From CADCWK01 sp964244115 (lineage in GTDB: Bacteria; Chloroflexota; Chloroflexia; Thermomicrobiales; UBA6265): a stretch of 64,000 bases of DNA. A model generated the notes under the pieces. That model worked only from the letters and a program-made list of their open reading frames with translations. It was not told where the DNA came from and searched no databases. This document shows, piece after piece, positions 42,696 to 51,968 of the stretch; the stretch's first letter is position 1, and every line of letters begins with the position of its first letter. Made by a program: the position numbers and the translations under genes. Location of the stretch: positions 59,303 through 123,302 of the forward strand of contig CAXTHM010000002.1 of assembly GCA_964244115.1 (NCBI GenBank). Reading direction: 5' to 3'.

Positions 42696-43204
42696 CGATG
42701 TTTCCCCCGCCATTGGAGTAAGACGCTCGACCAGATGATCTTCGGGAGTGATCGTCGACCGACCCGCGATCCAGACCGATGCTGGGTCGCCGCCGTCCCG
42801 GTCAGTGAGCGCATCGTCTCCGACGACGACGCGTCGAGTCTCGTTCCCCGCCGTCCCACCATCTGTCTCGTGGCGGGTCTCCGGGCGACATCGCCTCGAA
42901 ATCCCATCTCTCGATATCGACAGTAGTCTGGCAAGCGGAATCTACGCGACGGTATTCCCATTGTCAAACGCCTGCTCCGGGCGTTCATCGACGAGTGTCC
43001 ACCTGAGACGGGAACGACGACCCTGCCCGGATCCTTCACCGGACGGCGGGCCGCCTCGTGCTACAGTCCGCCATCGCCTCTCCACGAACCGGGCGAGGTG
43101 GGTGCCGGTTGAGACCCGACCCGATGCTGGGATGGCTTCGACCCCTTCATGCGCCTGAACGACCACCGTCAGAGACGACGAGGACCAATCATGGAGGACC
43201 GATC
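42696..43204. other. divergent regulatory region of peptide importer
   Basis: About 500 bases between the divergent binding-protein and second ATPase genes. It contains the minus-strand promoter at 42939-42967 and a predicted 5' UTR of about 235 bases for the binding-protein transcript. I see no conserved riboswitch fold by eye. Confidence 0.45.
42939..42967 (-). promoter_or_regulatory. promoter of peptide importer operon
   Basis: On the minus strand, perfect TTGACA (42967 to 42962), 17-base spacer, TAGATT (42944 to 42939). Predicted start near 42932. Confidence 0.75.
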
Positions 43205-44287
43205 ATGATGGACGGCACGACGTCATCGAACGCCGGATCGACGATGAGCTCACTCGACCGCATGAGCCCGGTCCTGGACGTCCGGCACCTGTCGAAGGTC
43301 TTCCCGGTCGGCGGGCTCCTGTCGCGGAAGGGGGTCCATGCCCTCTCCGACGTCTCGTTCACGATCGACGCCGGCCAGATCGTCGCCCTGGTCGGCGAAT
43401 CCGGCAGCGGCAAGAGCACGACTGCCCGGCTGATCGCCCGCCTGATGGCCGCCACGAGCGGCGAACTGCTCCTCGACGGCCAGGACGTCTACAAGACCCG
43501 CCGCGTCAGCCGGGACTACCGGCGGCGCGTCCAGATGATCTTCCAGGATCCGTTTGGCTCGCTCAATCCGGTCCACACGATCGGCCACCACATCGTCCGG
43601 CCGCTCCAGATCCACGGCAAGGTCCGCGGCAGCCGGGAGCTGCGGGAGCGAACGCACGCCCTGCTCGACCAGGTCGGCCTCAACCCGCCGGCCGAGATCG
43701 CGGAGAAGTTCCCCCATCAGCTCTCCGGCGGCCAGCGCCAGCGGGTCGCCTTCGCCCGGGCGCTGGCGGTCGACCCGATGGTCCTGCTGGCCGACGAGCC
43801 GATCTCGATGCTGGACGTCTCGATCCGGATGGGCATCCTCAACCTCATGGACCGCCTTAAGGAGGAACGCCGGATCGCCTCGCTCTACATCACCCACGAC
43901 ATCGCCTCGGCCCGCTACATCGCCGACAACATCGTGGTCATGTACGCCGGCCGGATGGTCGAGGGCGCCGAGAGCGTCGAACTGATCGACGAGCCGGCCC
44001 ACCCGTACACGAAGCTGCTCCTCTCGGCCGTGCCGAACCCGAAGGCCGGACTCAAGGTCGCCCGGACCGAGGCCCGCGGCGAGATCCCGTCGCTGATCAA
44101 CCCGAAGCCCGGCTGCCCGTTCGCCGACCGCTGCCCGAGCGTGATGCCCGTCTGCCGCGAGCAGATGCCCGGCTTCGAGCGAATCGGTGCCCAGCACTGG
44201 GTCCGCTGCCATCTCTACGGCCCCGGTCAGGACGACCACAGCCTCGCCGCCATGCGCCCCGAGCCCACGACCCTCGCGGCTGACTGA
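43205..44287 (+). CDS. oligopeptide/dipeptide ABC transporter ATP-binding protein (DppF/OppF type)
   Basis: Second ATPase of the importer, 360 residues. Walker A is GESGSGKST, the signature LSGGQRQRVAFARALAVDP, Walker B VLLADEPISMLDVS. The C-terminal domain has all four Cys (GCPFADRCPSVMPVC ... VRCHL), which often bind an iron-sulfur cluster in this family. GGAGG lies 7 bases before the ATG at 43205; the second ATG follows directly. Transcribed away from the rest of the importer, unlike the usual five-gene operon. Confidence 0.92.
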   Translation: MMDGTTSSNAGSTMSSLDRMSPVLDVRHLSKVFPVGGLLSRKGVHALSDVSFTIDAGQIVALVGESGSGKSTTARLIARLMAATSGELLLDGQDVYKTRRVSRDYRRRVQMIFQDPFGSLNPVHTIGHHIVRPLQIHGKVRGSRELRERTHALLDQVGLNPPAEIAEKFPHQLSGGQRQRVAFARALAVDPMVLLADEPISMLDVSIRMGILNLMDRLKEERRIASLYITHDIASARYIADNIVVMYAGRMVEGAESVELIDEPAHPYTKLLLSAVPNPKAGLKVARTEARGEIPSLINPKPGCPFADRCPSVMPVCREQMPGFERIGAQHWVRCHLYGPGQDDHSLAAMRPEPTTLAAD

Positions 44288-44804
44288 ACCCGGTATTGAA
44301 TTCGGTCGTCAGAGTCAACTCGGGTGGATATGTCGTAAACAGTCTCGCCGTTTTATCAGGGCGGAACGGCTCCCGTCTGGATCACGGACCGTGTCGAAGA
44401 GACGCTGGCAGGTCGGTCGTTCGGACGCAAGACCCTTCGTCGGACGCCCGAGCCTCGTGTCTGGACGCGTCATTCCCTCGTCGATATCCCGCTCCGCCGA
44501 ACCGGGATATCGGGAGGTCACACCAGTTCCGCTCGACAGCGAGGGCGATGTGCGGTCGGGCAATCGATTCGGCAGGACCGGTCCTCCGAATCGGTCGGAC
44601 GTATCGCCGCGTTGCGCTTGACGTCTCACGAGTGAACCTGCAATCTACCCATATCGTGACGTCACCGCTCCGCTGACCCCATCGTCGCTTCGACGTCGAG
44701 ACGATGATGGGTCTCAGGTCAGAGGACGTGACGACTACGACGGACGGCACTTGAAGCCGTCCCACTCCCGGCGGAGAAGCCGGTGGAACTTAGGGAGACG
44801 TCGA
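44288..44804. other. intergenic region upstream of sugar importer
   Basis: About 500 bases without a gene. Holds the inverted repeat at 44482-44512 and a TTGACG at 44618-44623 without a good -10. Probably the control region for the plus-strand sugar transporter/mannosidase cluster. Confidence 0.4.
44482..44512. promoter_or_regulatory. 10-base inverted repeat, operator or terminator candidate
   Basis: CGATATCCCG (44482-44491) and CGGGATATCG (44503-44512) pair perfectly around an 11-base loop. No T-run follows on either strand, which favours a protein-binding site for a regulator of the sugar operon. Confidence 0.45.
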
Positions 44805-46175
44805 ATGAACCACGTCCCGTCCCGCGGTCTGACCCTGCTCAAGGACACGAAGCTCAGCCGCCGCAAGGCACTCGCCGGCGCCGCCGGGATCGGCCTCGCC
44901 ACCGCCGGCGCCGCCACGCTCGTCCCGCGCCGAGCGGCGTACGTCAAGGGCCAGGCCAAGACCCAGCTCCAATTCTGGACCGGCTTCACCGACCCGGACC
45001 TCACGACGCTCAAGAAGATCGTCGAGCAGTACAACGCCCAGAGCACCGCCTTCGAGGTCATCGTGACGCCGCTGGCGCCCGCTGAAGTGACGGACAACAC
45101 CCGGCTCATCACCGCCGTCCGCGGTGGCGATTCGCCGGACATCTATCACATGGACCGCTTCACCGTCGCCTCCAACGCGGCCAACGGGCTGGTCCAGCCG
45201 ATCTCCGAGTACGTCGACGAGGCCACCCGCGCCACGTACCTCCCGTTCGCGATCGAGGAAGTCACCTATGACGACCAGATCTGGGGGTTGCCGCTCGACA
45301 CCGACGCGCGGGCGCTCTACTACAACATCGGCGTCCTGAAGGAGGCCGGAATCGACCCGACCGAGTTCGATCAGGCCAACGGCCCGGTGACCTGGGATCG
45401 TCTGCTCGAGGTCGCGAGCCTGGCCAGCGTCCGTGACGCCAACGGCAACTACACCCGCGTCGGCTTCGTCCCCTACGCCAACCAGGGCTGGCACTACACC
45501 TATGGCTTCTCGTGGGGCGCCACCTTCTACGACGCCGCGGCCTGTAGCGTGACGCCGGACAACGCCCAGATGGTCCAGGCGATGCAGTGGGTCTACGACG
45601 CCTGTGCGTCGATGGACGCCAACGCGATCTCGGCCTGGGAGACGCCGCGTCGCGTGCCGGGCTTCCCGCCGCAGCAGGGCTCCCTGGTCACCCAGGGCGT
45701 CGCCTTCGAGATCACCGGCGACTGGATGATCAACCAGTACGCCCAGTACGCCCCGACCGCCGAGTACGGCATCACCTACCTGCCCGTTCCCACGGCCGGT
45801 CAGACCTCCGCGACGTGGTCCGGCGGCTGGTCGATGGTCGTGCCGGAAGGCTCGACCAAGGTCGAGGGCGCCGTCGACTTCATCAAGTACATGTGCGGCG
45901 AGCCCGGCCAGCGCATCTACACCACCGAGACGCGGCACCTGCCGACCATCACCTCCCTGACGACCGACACGTCGCTGTTCACCGAGCAGAGCACCTTCTT
46001 CGCCGAGAAGCTGCTGCCGACCTCCAACAACCGGCCGCCGCTTCCCGTCGGCTCCAAGTACTGGGACGAGTTGACGGTCGCCTACCAGGCGATCTACCTC
46101 AACCAGACCCAGCCGGCCGAGGCGCTCGCCACGGCCAAGGAGAACACCCAGGCCGACCTGCAGCAGTTCTGCTAG
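44805..46175 (+). CDS. sugar ABC transporter solute-binding protein, Tat-exported
   Basis: A 456-residue family-1 solute-binding protein. The signal LSRRKALAGAAGIGLATAGA is of Tat type. The mature part begins QLQFWTGFTDPDLTTLKKIV, typical of sugar-binding members, and later has ITGDWMINQY and GGWSMVVPEGS. AGGGAG lies 8 bases before the ATG at 44805. It heads a plus-strand cluster of binding protein, two permeases and an alpha-mannosidase, so mannosides or related glycans are the likely ligand. A strong hairpin follows its stop. Confidence 0.92.
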   Translation: MNHVPSRGLTLLKDTKLSRRKALAGAAGIGLATAGAATLVPRRAAYVKGQAKTQLQFWTGFTDPDLTTLKKIVEQYNAQSTAFEVIVTPLAPAEVTDNTRLITAVRGGDSPDIYHMDRFTVASNAANGLVQPISEYVDEATRATYLPFAIEEVTYDDQIWGLPLDTDARALYYNIGVLKEAGIDPTEFDQANGPVTWDRLLEVASLASVRDANGNYTRVGFVPYANQGWHYTYGFSWGATFYDAAACSVTPDNAQMVQAMQWVYDACASMDANAISAWETPRRVPGFPPQQGSLVTQGVAFEITGDWMINQYAQYAPTAEYGITYLPVPTAGQTSATWSGGWSMVVPEGSTKVEGAVDFIKYMCGEPGQRIYTTETRHLPTITSLTTDTSLFTEQSTFFAEKLLPTSNNRPPLPVGSKYWDELTVAYQAIYLNQTQPAEALATAKENTQADLQQFC

Positions 46176-46188
46176 TCGATCCGGTTCA

Positions 46189-46234
46189 GACGCCGGGGCG
46201 GCGAGGCTCGTCTCAGCCTCGCCGCCCCGGCGTC
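46189..46234 (+). promoter_or_regulatory. strong hairpin between binding protein and permease genes
   Basis: Perfect 20-base arms (46189-46208 and 46215-46234) with a 6-base loop, 13 bases after the stop. Without a T-run it probably stabilises the binding-protein message or partly terminates, giving more binding protein than permease. Confidence 0.78.
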
Positions 46235-46273
46235 CCCGGAACCGGGCGAGATCGGTGAACGGATCACAGGAGC

Positions 46274-47230
46274 ATGACCGTGGCGACGGATTCGGTAGCG
46301 ATGGCCCCCAAACAGTCCGCCGGTTCCGGTGGTCGTCACCGATTGACCCGGCAGGAGCGGCAGAACCTCGTCACCGGTCTGTTGTTCATCTCCCCATGGA
46401 TCATCGGGTTCCTCGCCTTCCTAGTCTACCCGTTCTACGAGACCATCCGGCTCAGCTTCACCAAGTACAACGGCATCAAGGACCCCGAGTGGATCGGGCT
46501 GGACAACTACCGGACGATGGCCTCGGACGAGCTGTTCTGGAAGGTCCTCGGCAACACGCTCTACTACACCGGTCTGGCCGTGCCGGTCGGCGTGGTCGCG
46601 GCGCTGCTGATGGCGCTCTGTATGAACCAGAACGTCAAGGAGCAGCCGATCTACCGGGCGATCCTCTATCTCCCGTCGATCATCCCCCTGTTCGCCCTTT
46701 CCTTCGTCTTCCTGAATCTGATGGACCCCACCTATGGGATCGTCAACCGGCTGATGGTCGCTATCGGTCTCCCGAACATCAACTGGTTCGGTAACCCGGA
46801 CTACGGCAAGATCGCCTTCGTCATCCTGGCGCAGTTCGGCGCCGGGCAGGCGGCCCTGATCTTCCTCGCCGGGCTCAAGGGCATCCCCCAGCACCTCTAC
46901 GAGGCCGCGTCGATCGACGGCGCCGGGAATCTGCGCAAGTTCTGGAACATCACCCTGCCGATGATGACGCCGATCATCCTCTACGACCTGATCCTCGGGC
47001 TCAGCCTCGGGATCCAGATCTTCACGCAGGTCGTCATCCTGACCAGCCCTCCGGGCTCGCCGGTCAATTCCAACCTCATGTACGTGAATTACATCTACAG
47101 CCTCGTGTTCCGGGACTTCCGCTCCGGCTACGCCTCGGCCCTGGCCCTCGTCCTCTTCCTGATCACGGTCGTCCTGGCGCTGGTCATCTTCAGATGGTCG
47201 AGGTCCTGGGTGAACTACGAGACCGTCTAG
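46274..47230 (+). CDS. sugar ABC transporter permease (UgpA/MalF type)
   Basis: A 318-residue permease with about six membrane segments. It opens after 28 hydrophilic residues with LLFISPWIIGFLAFLVYPF. The coupling loop is YEAASIDGAGNLRKFWNITLP, the EAA motif that docks on the ATPase. AGGAG lies very close to the ATG at 46274, so an in-frame start slightly downstream is possible. It forms a pair with the next permease. No dedicated ATPase is encoded nearby, so a shared MsmK/UgpC-type ATPase elsewhere is expected. Confidence 0.92.
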   Translation: MTVATDSVAMAPKQSAGSGGRHRLTRQERQNLVTGLLFISPWIIGFLAFLVYPFYETIRLSFTKYNGIKDPEWIGLDNYRTMASDELFWKVLGNTLYYTGLAVPVGVVAALLMALCMNQNVKEQPIYRAILYLPSIIPLFALSFVFLNLMDPTYGIVNRLMVAIGLPNINWFGNPDYGKIAFVILAQFGAGQAALIFLAGLKGIPQHLYEAASIDGAGNLRKFWNITLPMMTPIILYDLILGLSLGIQIFTQVVILTSPPGSPVNSNLMYVNYIYSLVFRDFRSGYASALALVLFLITVVLALVIFRWSRSWVNYETV

Positions 47231-47306
47231 GCCGGTCCCGCCGGCGGCCCGATCAGCAGCGGCGCCCCGGCAGTCCTCCGATACCCGTCTCGCCCGAGGG
47301 AACATC

Positions 47307-48206
47307 ATGGCGAAGTCACTGCCGCTCGACGCGATCGAACAATCGGCCCGGAAGCAGAGCGCCAGCGACTTCAACTGGCGCCGGGTCCTTAGGAAGCACA
47401 TCGTCCCGCGGCTCTTCCTGATCCCGTTCGTGGCGTTCTTCCTGCTGCCCTTCTATTGGATGCTGGCGGTGGCGTTCAAGCCGATCCCGGAATTGAGTAT
47501 CGTCCCGCCGACCTTCTTCCCCCAGGAATGGCGCTGGGACAACTTCGCCGACGCCACTCGGGTCTTCCCGTTCTGGCATTACTTTCGCAATACCGCGGTG
47601 ATCACGTTCCTGACGGTGCTCGGCGCCGCGATCTCCAACCCGATCATCGCCTACGGGTTCTCCCGGATCGAATGGCCGGGTCGTGACAAGATCTTCGCCC
47701 TGGTCCTGGCGACCGTCTTCGTCCCCTACCCCGTCCTGATCGTGTCGCTCTACGACATCTATTCCCGACTCGACTGGATCAACACGATCCTGCCGCTGGT
47801 CGTGCCACTGTTCTTCGGCAACGCGTTCTGGATCTTCCTGATGCGCCAGTTCTTCATGCGCATCCCCAAGGAACTCGGCGAGGCCGCCCGGCTCGACGGC
47901 GCCAGCGAGATCCGGATCCTCTGGCAGATCATCCTGCCGCAGAGCTACGCGGCCATCAGCGTGGTCTGCCTGTTCGCCGCCCTCCATGCCTGGAACGACT
48001 TCCTCGGCCCGTACCTCTACCTCCAGAAGGAGGACTCGTACACGCTGGCGATCGGCCTGACCTTCTTCCGATCCGCCTCCCAGTACGACGTCCAGTACAA
48101 CCTGCTCATGGCCGCGTCGGTGCTGGTCGTGCTGCCAGTCGTCATCCTCTTCCTCTGCTTCCAGCGCTTCTTCATCGAAGGCGTCCAGGTCGGCAGCTTC
48201 AAGTAA
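47307..48206 (+). CDS. sugar ABC transporter permease (UgpE/MalG type)
   Basis: A 299-residue permease. Hydrophobic segments begin after residue 30 (LFLIPFVAFFLLPFYWML). The EAA loop reads LGEAARLDGASEIRILWQIILP and the end is FFIEGVQVGSFK, as usual in MalG-like proteins. AGGGA precedes the ATG. Follows the first permease by 76 bases and precedes the mannosidase by 96 bases. Confidence 0.92.
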   Translation: MAKSLPLDAIEQSARKQSASDFNWRRVLRKHIVPRLFLIPFVAFFLLPFYWMLAVAFKPIPELSIVPPTFFPQEWRWDNFADATRVFPFWHYFRNTAVITFLTVLGAAISNPIIAYGFSRIEWPGRDKIFALVLATVFVPYPVLIVSLYDIYSRLDWINTILPLVVPLFFGNAFWIFLMRQFFMRIPKELGEAARLDGASEIRILWQIILPQSYAAISVVCLFAALHAWNDFLGPYLYLQKEDSYTLAIGLTFFRSASQYDVQYNLLMAASVLVVLPVVILFLCFQRFFIEGVQVGSFK

Positions 48207-48302
48207 TCCGTTCGGCGATGCTCCGCGGTTACGACCGACGGGGCATCATCGTGCCCGCCCCCGAACGCCTCACCGGCGTCGGATCAGTCAGGGAGTTCCA
48301 CC

Positions 48303-51300
48303 ATGGTCGTTACCCCGATCAACCAGCGCCGGATCGAGCGCAACCGTCGTCGCGTCGAAGAGCTCAGAGTCTGGCGCAACGCCCGGGAGACGCACCTGAC
48401 CGACATCGCGTTCGTCGGCCCCTCCGGTGAGCCGAGCGCCCTCGCGCTCGGCGACGGTTGGCCCGAGGTCGCGACGCCGGTCCGGTTCACGCTCTCCGGC
48501 TCGGTTCCGTCGGACTTCGCCGGCCAGCCGATCGAGCTCGAGCTCTGGCTGGGTGGGGAGGGGTTCGCCGAGATCTCCGTCGACGGCGCCTTCGCTATGC
48601 GTGGGGCGATCGACCCGTACCACTTCCAGTACCCGCTGCTCGGATCGGCGTCGGGCGGCGAGCTGATCTCGGTCGAGGCGACCGTCGTCCCGAAGGGCGT
48701 CTTCGGCTCCCGGGTCGACCACCCCGCCCTGAGCCGGGCGCACCTCGTGGTACCAGCCGAAGCGGCCCGCGCCATCGAGCGGGACCTGAGCGTTGCCCTG
48801 CTCGCCGCCGGGGAGCTGGACGCAGAGGACCACGAGATCGTCCCCCGCCTGCTGGACGCGATCGAAGCCAGCCTGACGGTGCTGAGCACCCGCTGGCCGA
48901 CCGACACCGAGACGACGGTCAACCGGCTCGTCCTCGCCCAGCGCGAACCCCTCGGGGACGGCGTCTACGCGGCCGGTGGCGGCTACGCCGAGCACGCCCG
49001 CCTCTTCACGAACTACAGCAACGAGCGCTGGTCCGCCGAGACGGCGAGCGGCCCGCTCGCCCCACTCCCCGACGACGTCCTGCCCGTGATCGACGAGGCC
49101 CGAGCCGTCCTCGCTCGACACCTCGACGCGCTCCGGACGGCCTACCCATCCGTCGGTTCGATCGCCCTGACCGGCCACGCCCACATCGACCTCGGCTGGC
49201 TCTGGCCCGTCGTCGAGACCCGCCGAAAGATCATCCGGACCGGCTGGTCCGTCCTCAATCTGATGGATCGCTACCCCGACTTCATCCACAACCAGTCCTC
49301 GGCCCAGGTCTACGCCTGGCTGGAGCAGGATGACCCCGAGCTGCTGGCACAGATCAAGGCCCGGGCGGCCGAGGGACGCTGGGACCCGGTCGGCGGGATG
49401 TGGGTCGAGCCCGACAACCAGCTCACCGGCGGCGAGGCGATGGTCCGGCAGGCGCTCTACGGCCAGCGGGAGTTCGAGCGCCATTTCGGCCGGCGCAGCA
49501 ACGTCGCCTGGCTGCCGGACTCGTTCGGCTTCTCCGGCGGCCTGCCGCAGATCCTGCGTGGCGCCGGTCTGGTCAACTTCTTCACCCACAAGATGACCTG
49601 GAACGAGGCCAACGAGTTCCCCTACGACCTGTTCGAGTGGGAGGGGGTCGACGGGACCCGCGTCCGGGCCCACCAGTTCCGCAATGAGGACCCGGCCTCC
49701 GGCTACAACGCCGAGGTCCACCCCCGCGACCTGCGGGGCACCTGGCGGAAGTTCGCCGGCAAGCGCCAGCACGACGAGACGCTGCTCGCCTTCGGCATGG
49801 GCGACGGCGGCGGCGGCCCCAGCCGACAGATGCTGGAGTACTACGCCCGCCTCCAGTCCTACCCCGTCCTGCCCACCCTCAGGATGGCGACGGTCGAGGA
49901 TTTCTTCGCCCGGATGCCGGCGGGCGGGCTCCCCGTCTGGACCGGTGAGCTCTACCTCGAACTCCACCGCGGCACCCTCACGACGCAGGGCCGGACGAAG
50001 AAGCTCAATCGGGAGTCCGAGCAGCGCCTCGCCGAGGCCGAGACCCTGTCAAGCTTCGCCCACCTCTTCGGCGGGCCGTACCCGATCGACGAGTTGGCCG
50101 CGGCCTGGAAGGCCCTCCTACTCAACCAGTTCCACGATATCCTGCCCGGCTCCTCGATCAAGGAGGTCTACGAGGTCACCGAGCCAGAACTCCGTGGCGT
50201 CGTCAAGACCGCGACGCGACTGTCCGGCCAGGCCCTGACGGCGCTGGGACCGGACGGCGGCGAGGGCTCGGGCATCCGCATCGTCAACACGGGGCTCACG
50301 GCCCGGCCGCTGACGATCATCCTGCCCGGAGTGACCGGCGTGACCGACACCGACGGCGAGGCGATCACCGGGCAGCAGACCCCAGACGGCCTCCTGGTGC
50401 ATTCGTCCGATGTCAACGTCCCAGGGCTCGGCTGGACGACCCTCGTCCCGTCGGACGGCAAGGGAAATGACATCGCCAGCGCCGGCGGCAGCGTCCGGAT
50501 CGGCGAGACATCGGACGGGCTGCTGGTCGAGAACGGTCAGATCCGGATCGTGATCGGCACCGACGGCACGATCCACGAGGGGATCGACATCCCGCATGAC
50601 CGGCCCCTGTTCGCCGGTCGGGCCAACCAGATCTGGGCGTACGCCGACAAGCCCCGTGGCTGGGACGCGTGGGACGTCGCCGAAACGATCGAGCAGCAGG
50701 GCGAGGAGATCGTCGCGACCGACCCGCTCGAGATCACCGAGCGCGGTCCGCTCCGGGTCTCCATCCGGGTCACCCGGCGCTGGCGAAGCTCGACCATCAC
50801 CCAGACCTACCGCCTGCTGGCCGACTCCCGCCTGATCGAGATCGACACGGAGATCGACTGGCACGAGCGCCAGACCTTGCTCCGGGCGCGTCACCCGCTC
50901 GACATCCACACGCACGAGGCGAGCTTCGAGACCCTCTACGGCGTCGTCCGCCGCCCGACCGCCCGGAACACGAGCTGGGAGCTGGCCCAGTTCGAGGTCG
51001 CGGGGCACCGGTTCGCGGACCTATCCGAGGCGGACTACGGCATCGCGATGCTCAACGACGGCCGCTACGGGCACAGCGTCGACCGCAACGTCCTCGCGCT
51101 GACCCTGCTCCGGAGCCCGATCGACCCCGACATGCGGGCCGACGAGGGCCACCACGCCTTCCGGTACGGGCTCCTCCCGCACCGCGGCACCTACGCGACC
51201 GGCGGTGTCGTCGACGCGGCGGTGGCGTTCAACAGCCCACTGATCGCCGGCTCGACCTCATTGCGGGCGGGTTCGGCTCCGACCGACTGGACCCTCGCCA

Positions 51301-51572
51301 CGGCCCGCGGTGTCCCGATGGTCGTCGGCGCCCTGAAGCGGGCGGAGGATGACGACGCGCTGATCCTCCGCCTCCACGAGCCGAACGGGTCCCGCGGCCT
51401 CGTCCATCTCCAGTTCACCGTACCGCTGGTGTCGGTGGAACGGGTGAACCTGATCGAGGATATCGATCTCGACGGAGGGCAGGTCACGCTGAGCGAGGAC
51501 GGCGAGGTCAGCCTCATCGTCCGCCCCTACGAGATCGTCTCGCTCCGTCTCCGAACCACGTCGCCGGAATAG
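48303..51572 (+). CDS. alpha-mannosidase (GH38)
   Basis: A 1089-residue retaining alpha-mannosidase, cytoplasmic (no signal). The zinc site HAHID has His292, His294 and Asp296, and the nucleophile is Asp406 in WLPDSFGFSG. The N-terminal 250 residues are a beta-rich domain of the ManC/Ams1-like type, and the C-terminal half is beta-sandwich. AGGGAG precedes the ATG. As last gene of the sugar importer cluster it probably trims imported mannosides. Confidence 0.94.
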   Translation: MVVTPINQRRIERNRRRVEELRVWRNARETHLTDIAFVGPSGEPSALALGDGWPEVATPVRFTLSGSVPSDFAGQPIELELWLGGEGFAEISVDGAFAMRGAIDPYHFQYPLLGSASGGELISVEATVVPKGVFGSRVDHPALSRAHLVVPAEAARAIERDLSVALLAAGELDAEDHEIVPRLLDAIEASLTVLSTRWPTDTETTVNRLVLAQREPLGDGVYAAGGGYAEHARLFTNYSNERWSAETASGPLAPLPDDVLPVIDEARAVLARHLDALRTAYPSVGSIALTGHAHIDLGWLWPVVETRRKIIRTGWSVLNLMDRYPDFIHNQSSAQVYAWLEQDDPELLAQIKARAAEGRWDPVGGMWVEPDNQLTGGEAMVRQALYGQREFERHFGRRSNVAWLPDSFGFSGGLPQILRGAGLVNFFTHKMTWNEANEFPYDLFEWEGVDGTRVRAHQFRNEDPASGYNAEVHPRDLRGTWRKFAGKRQHDETLLAFGMGDGGGGPSRQMLEYYARLQSYPVLPTLRMATVEDFFARMPAGGLPVWTGELYLELHRGTLTTQGRTKKLNRESEQRLAEAETLSSFAHLFGGPYPIDELAAAWKALLLNQFHDILPGSSIKEVYEVTEPELRGVVKTATRLSGQALTALGPDGGEGSGIRIVNTGLTARPLTIILPGVTGVTDTDGEAITGQQTPDGLLVHSSDVNVPGLGWTTLVPSDGKGNDIASAGGSVRIGETSDGLLVENGQIRIVIGTDGTIHEGIDIPHDRPLFAGRANQIWAYADKPRGWDAWDVAETIEQQGEEIVATDPLEITERGPLRVSIRVTRRWRSSTITQTYRLLADSRLIEIDTEIDWHERQTLLRARHPLDIHTHEASFETLYGVVRRPTARNTSWELAQFEVAGHRFADLSEADYGIAMLNDGRYGHSVDRNVLALTLLRSPIDPDMRADEGHHAFRYGLLPHRGTYATGGVVDAAVAFNSPLIAGSTSLRAGSAPTDWTLATARGVPMVVGALKRAEDDDALILRLHEPNGSRGLVHLQFTVPLVSVERVNLIEDIDLDGGQVTLSEDGEVSLIVRPYEIVSLRLRTTSPE

Positions 51573-51968
51573 CCAGGTCGAAACAGGTCCATGCTCAACC
51601 AGTTGCCTGATGGATGATCTAGCCCAGATCGAAGCTTCAGGTGCTCAGAGAGGGGCAGGGAGGAGATCTGCTCGCCGTTACAGCGAGGCTCCTAGAGGTT
51701 GATGGTGGAGCCAGCTCCCCCTCTCCATCCGGTCCGGACGGAGTCGCCCGCAGGCGACGGAGGCGGACCGAGATGGGGAGGGGGCTGGGGGTGGGGCTGA
51801 CCGCTCGCGACCAACGAGGGCCACGAGATCCGCTCTAGGCACCTGGTCCGATGTGCGCTCAAACGAGAGACGCCGAACGATAACCCGACCGGCGCCTCTT
51901 GGCGTGCCTCGTCGAACGTTACCGATCCGTCGTTGCCGACCAATCGCTCCCCGCAACGTCGTCCGCGG
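51573..51968. other. convergent intergenic region with structured repeat
   Basis: Convergent space between the mannosidase and otsA. Apart from the palindromic structure at 51711-51788 and purine-rich runs nothing coding is seen. Confidence 0.45.
51711..51788. repeat. REP-like intergenic palindrome
   Basis: Outer arms 51711-51734 and 51765-51788 pair over about 20 positions with few mismatches, ending in CCCCTCTCC/GGGGAGGGGG-like runs. Inside, GTCGCC and GGCGAC (51743-51758) form a second hairpin. The style recalls dispersed palindromes of GC-rich genomes, but only one copy is in this window. Confidence 0.5.

Noticed and set aside
44618..44647. TTGACG box as promoter of the sugar operon
   Set aside because: No -10 match at 16-18 base spacing.
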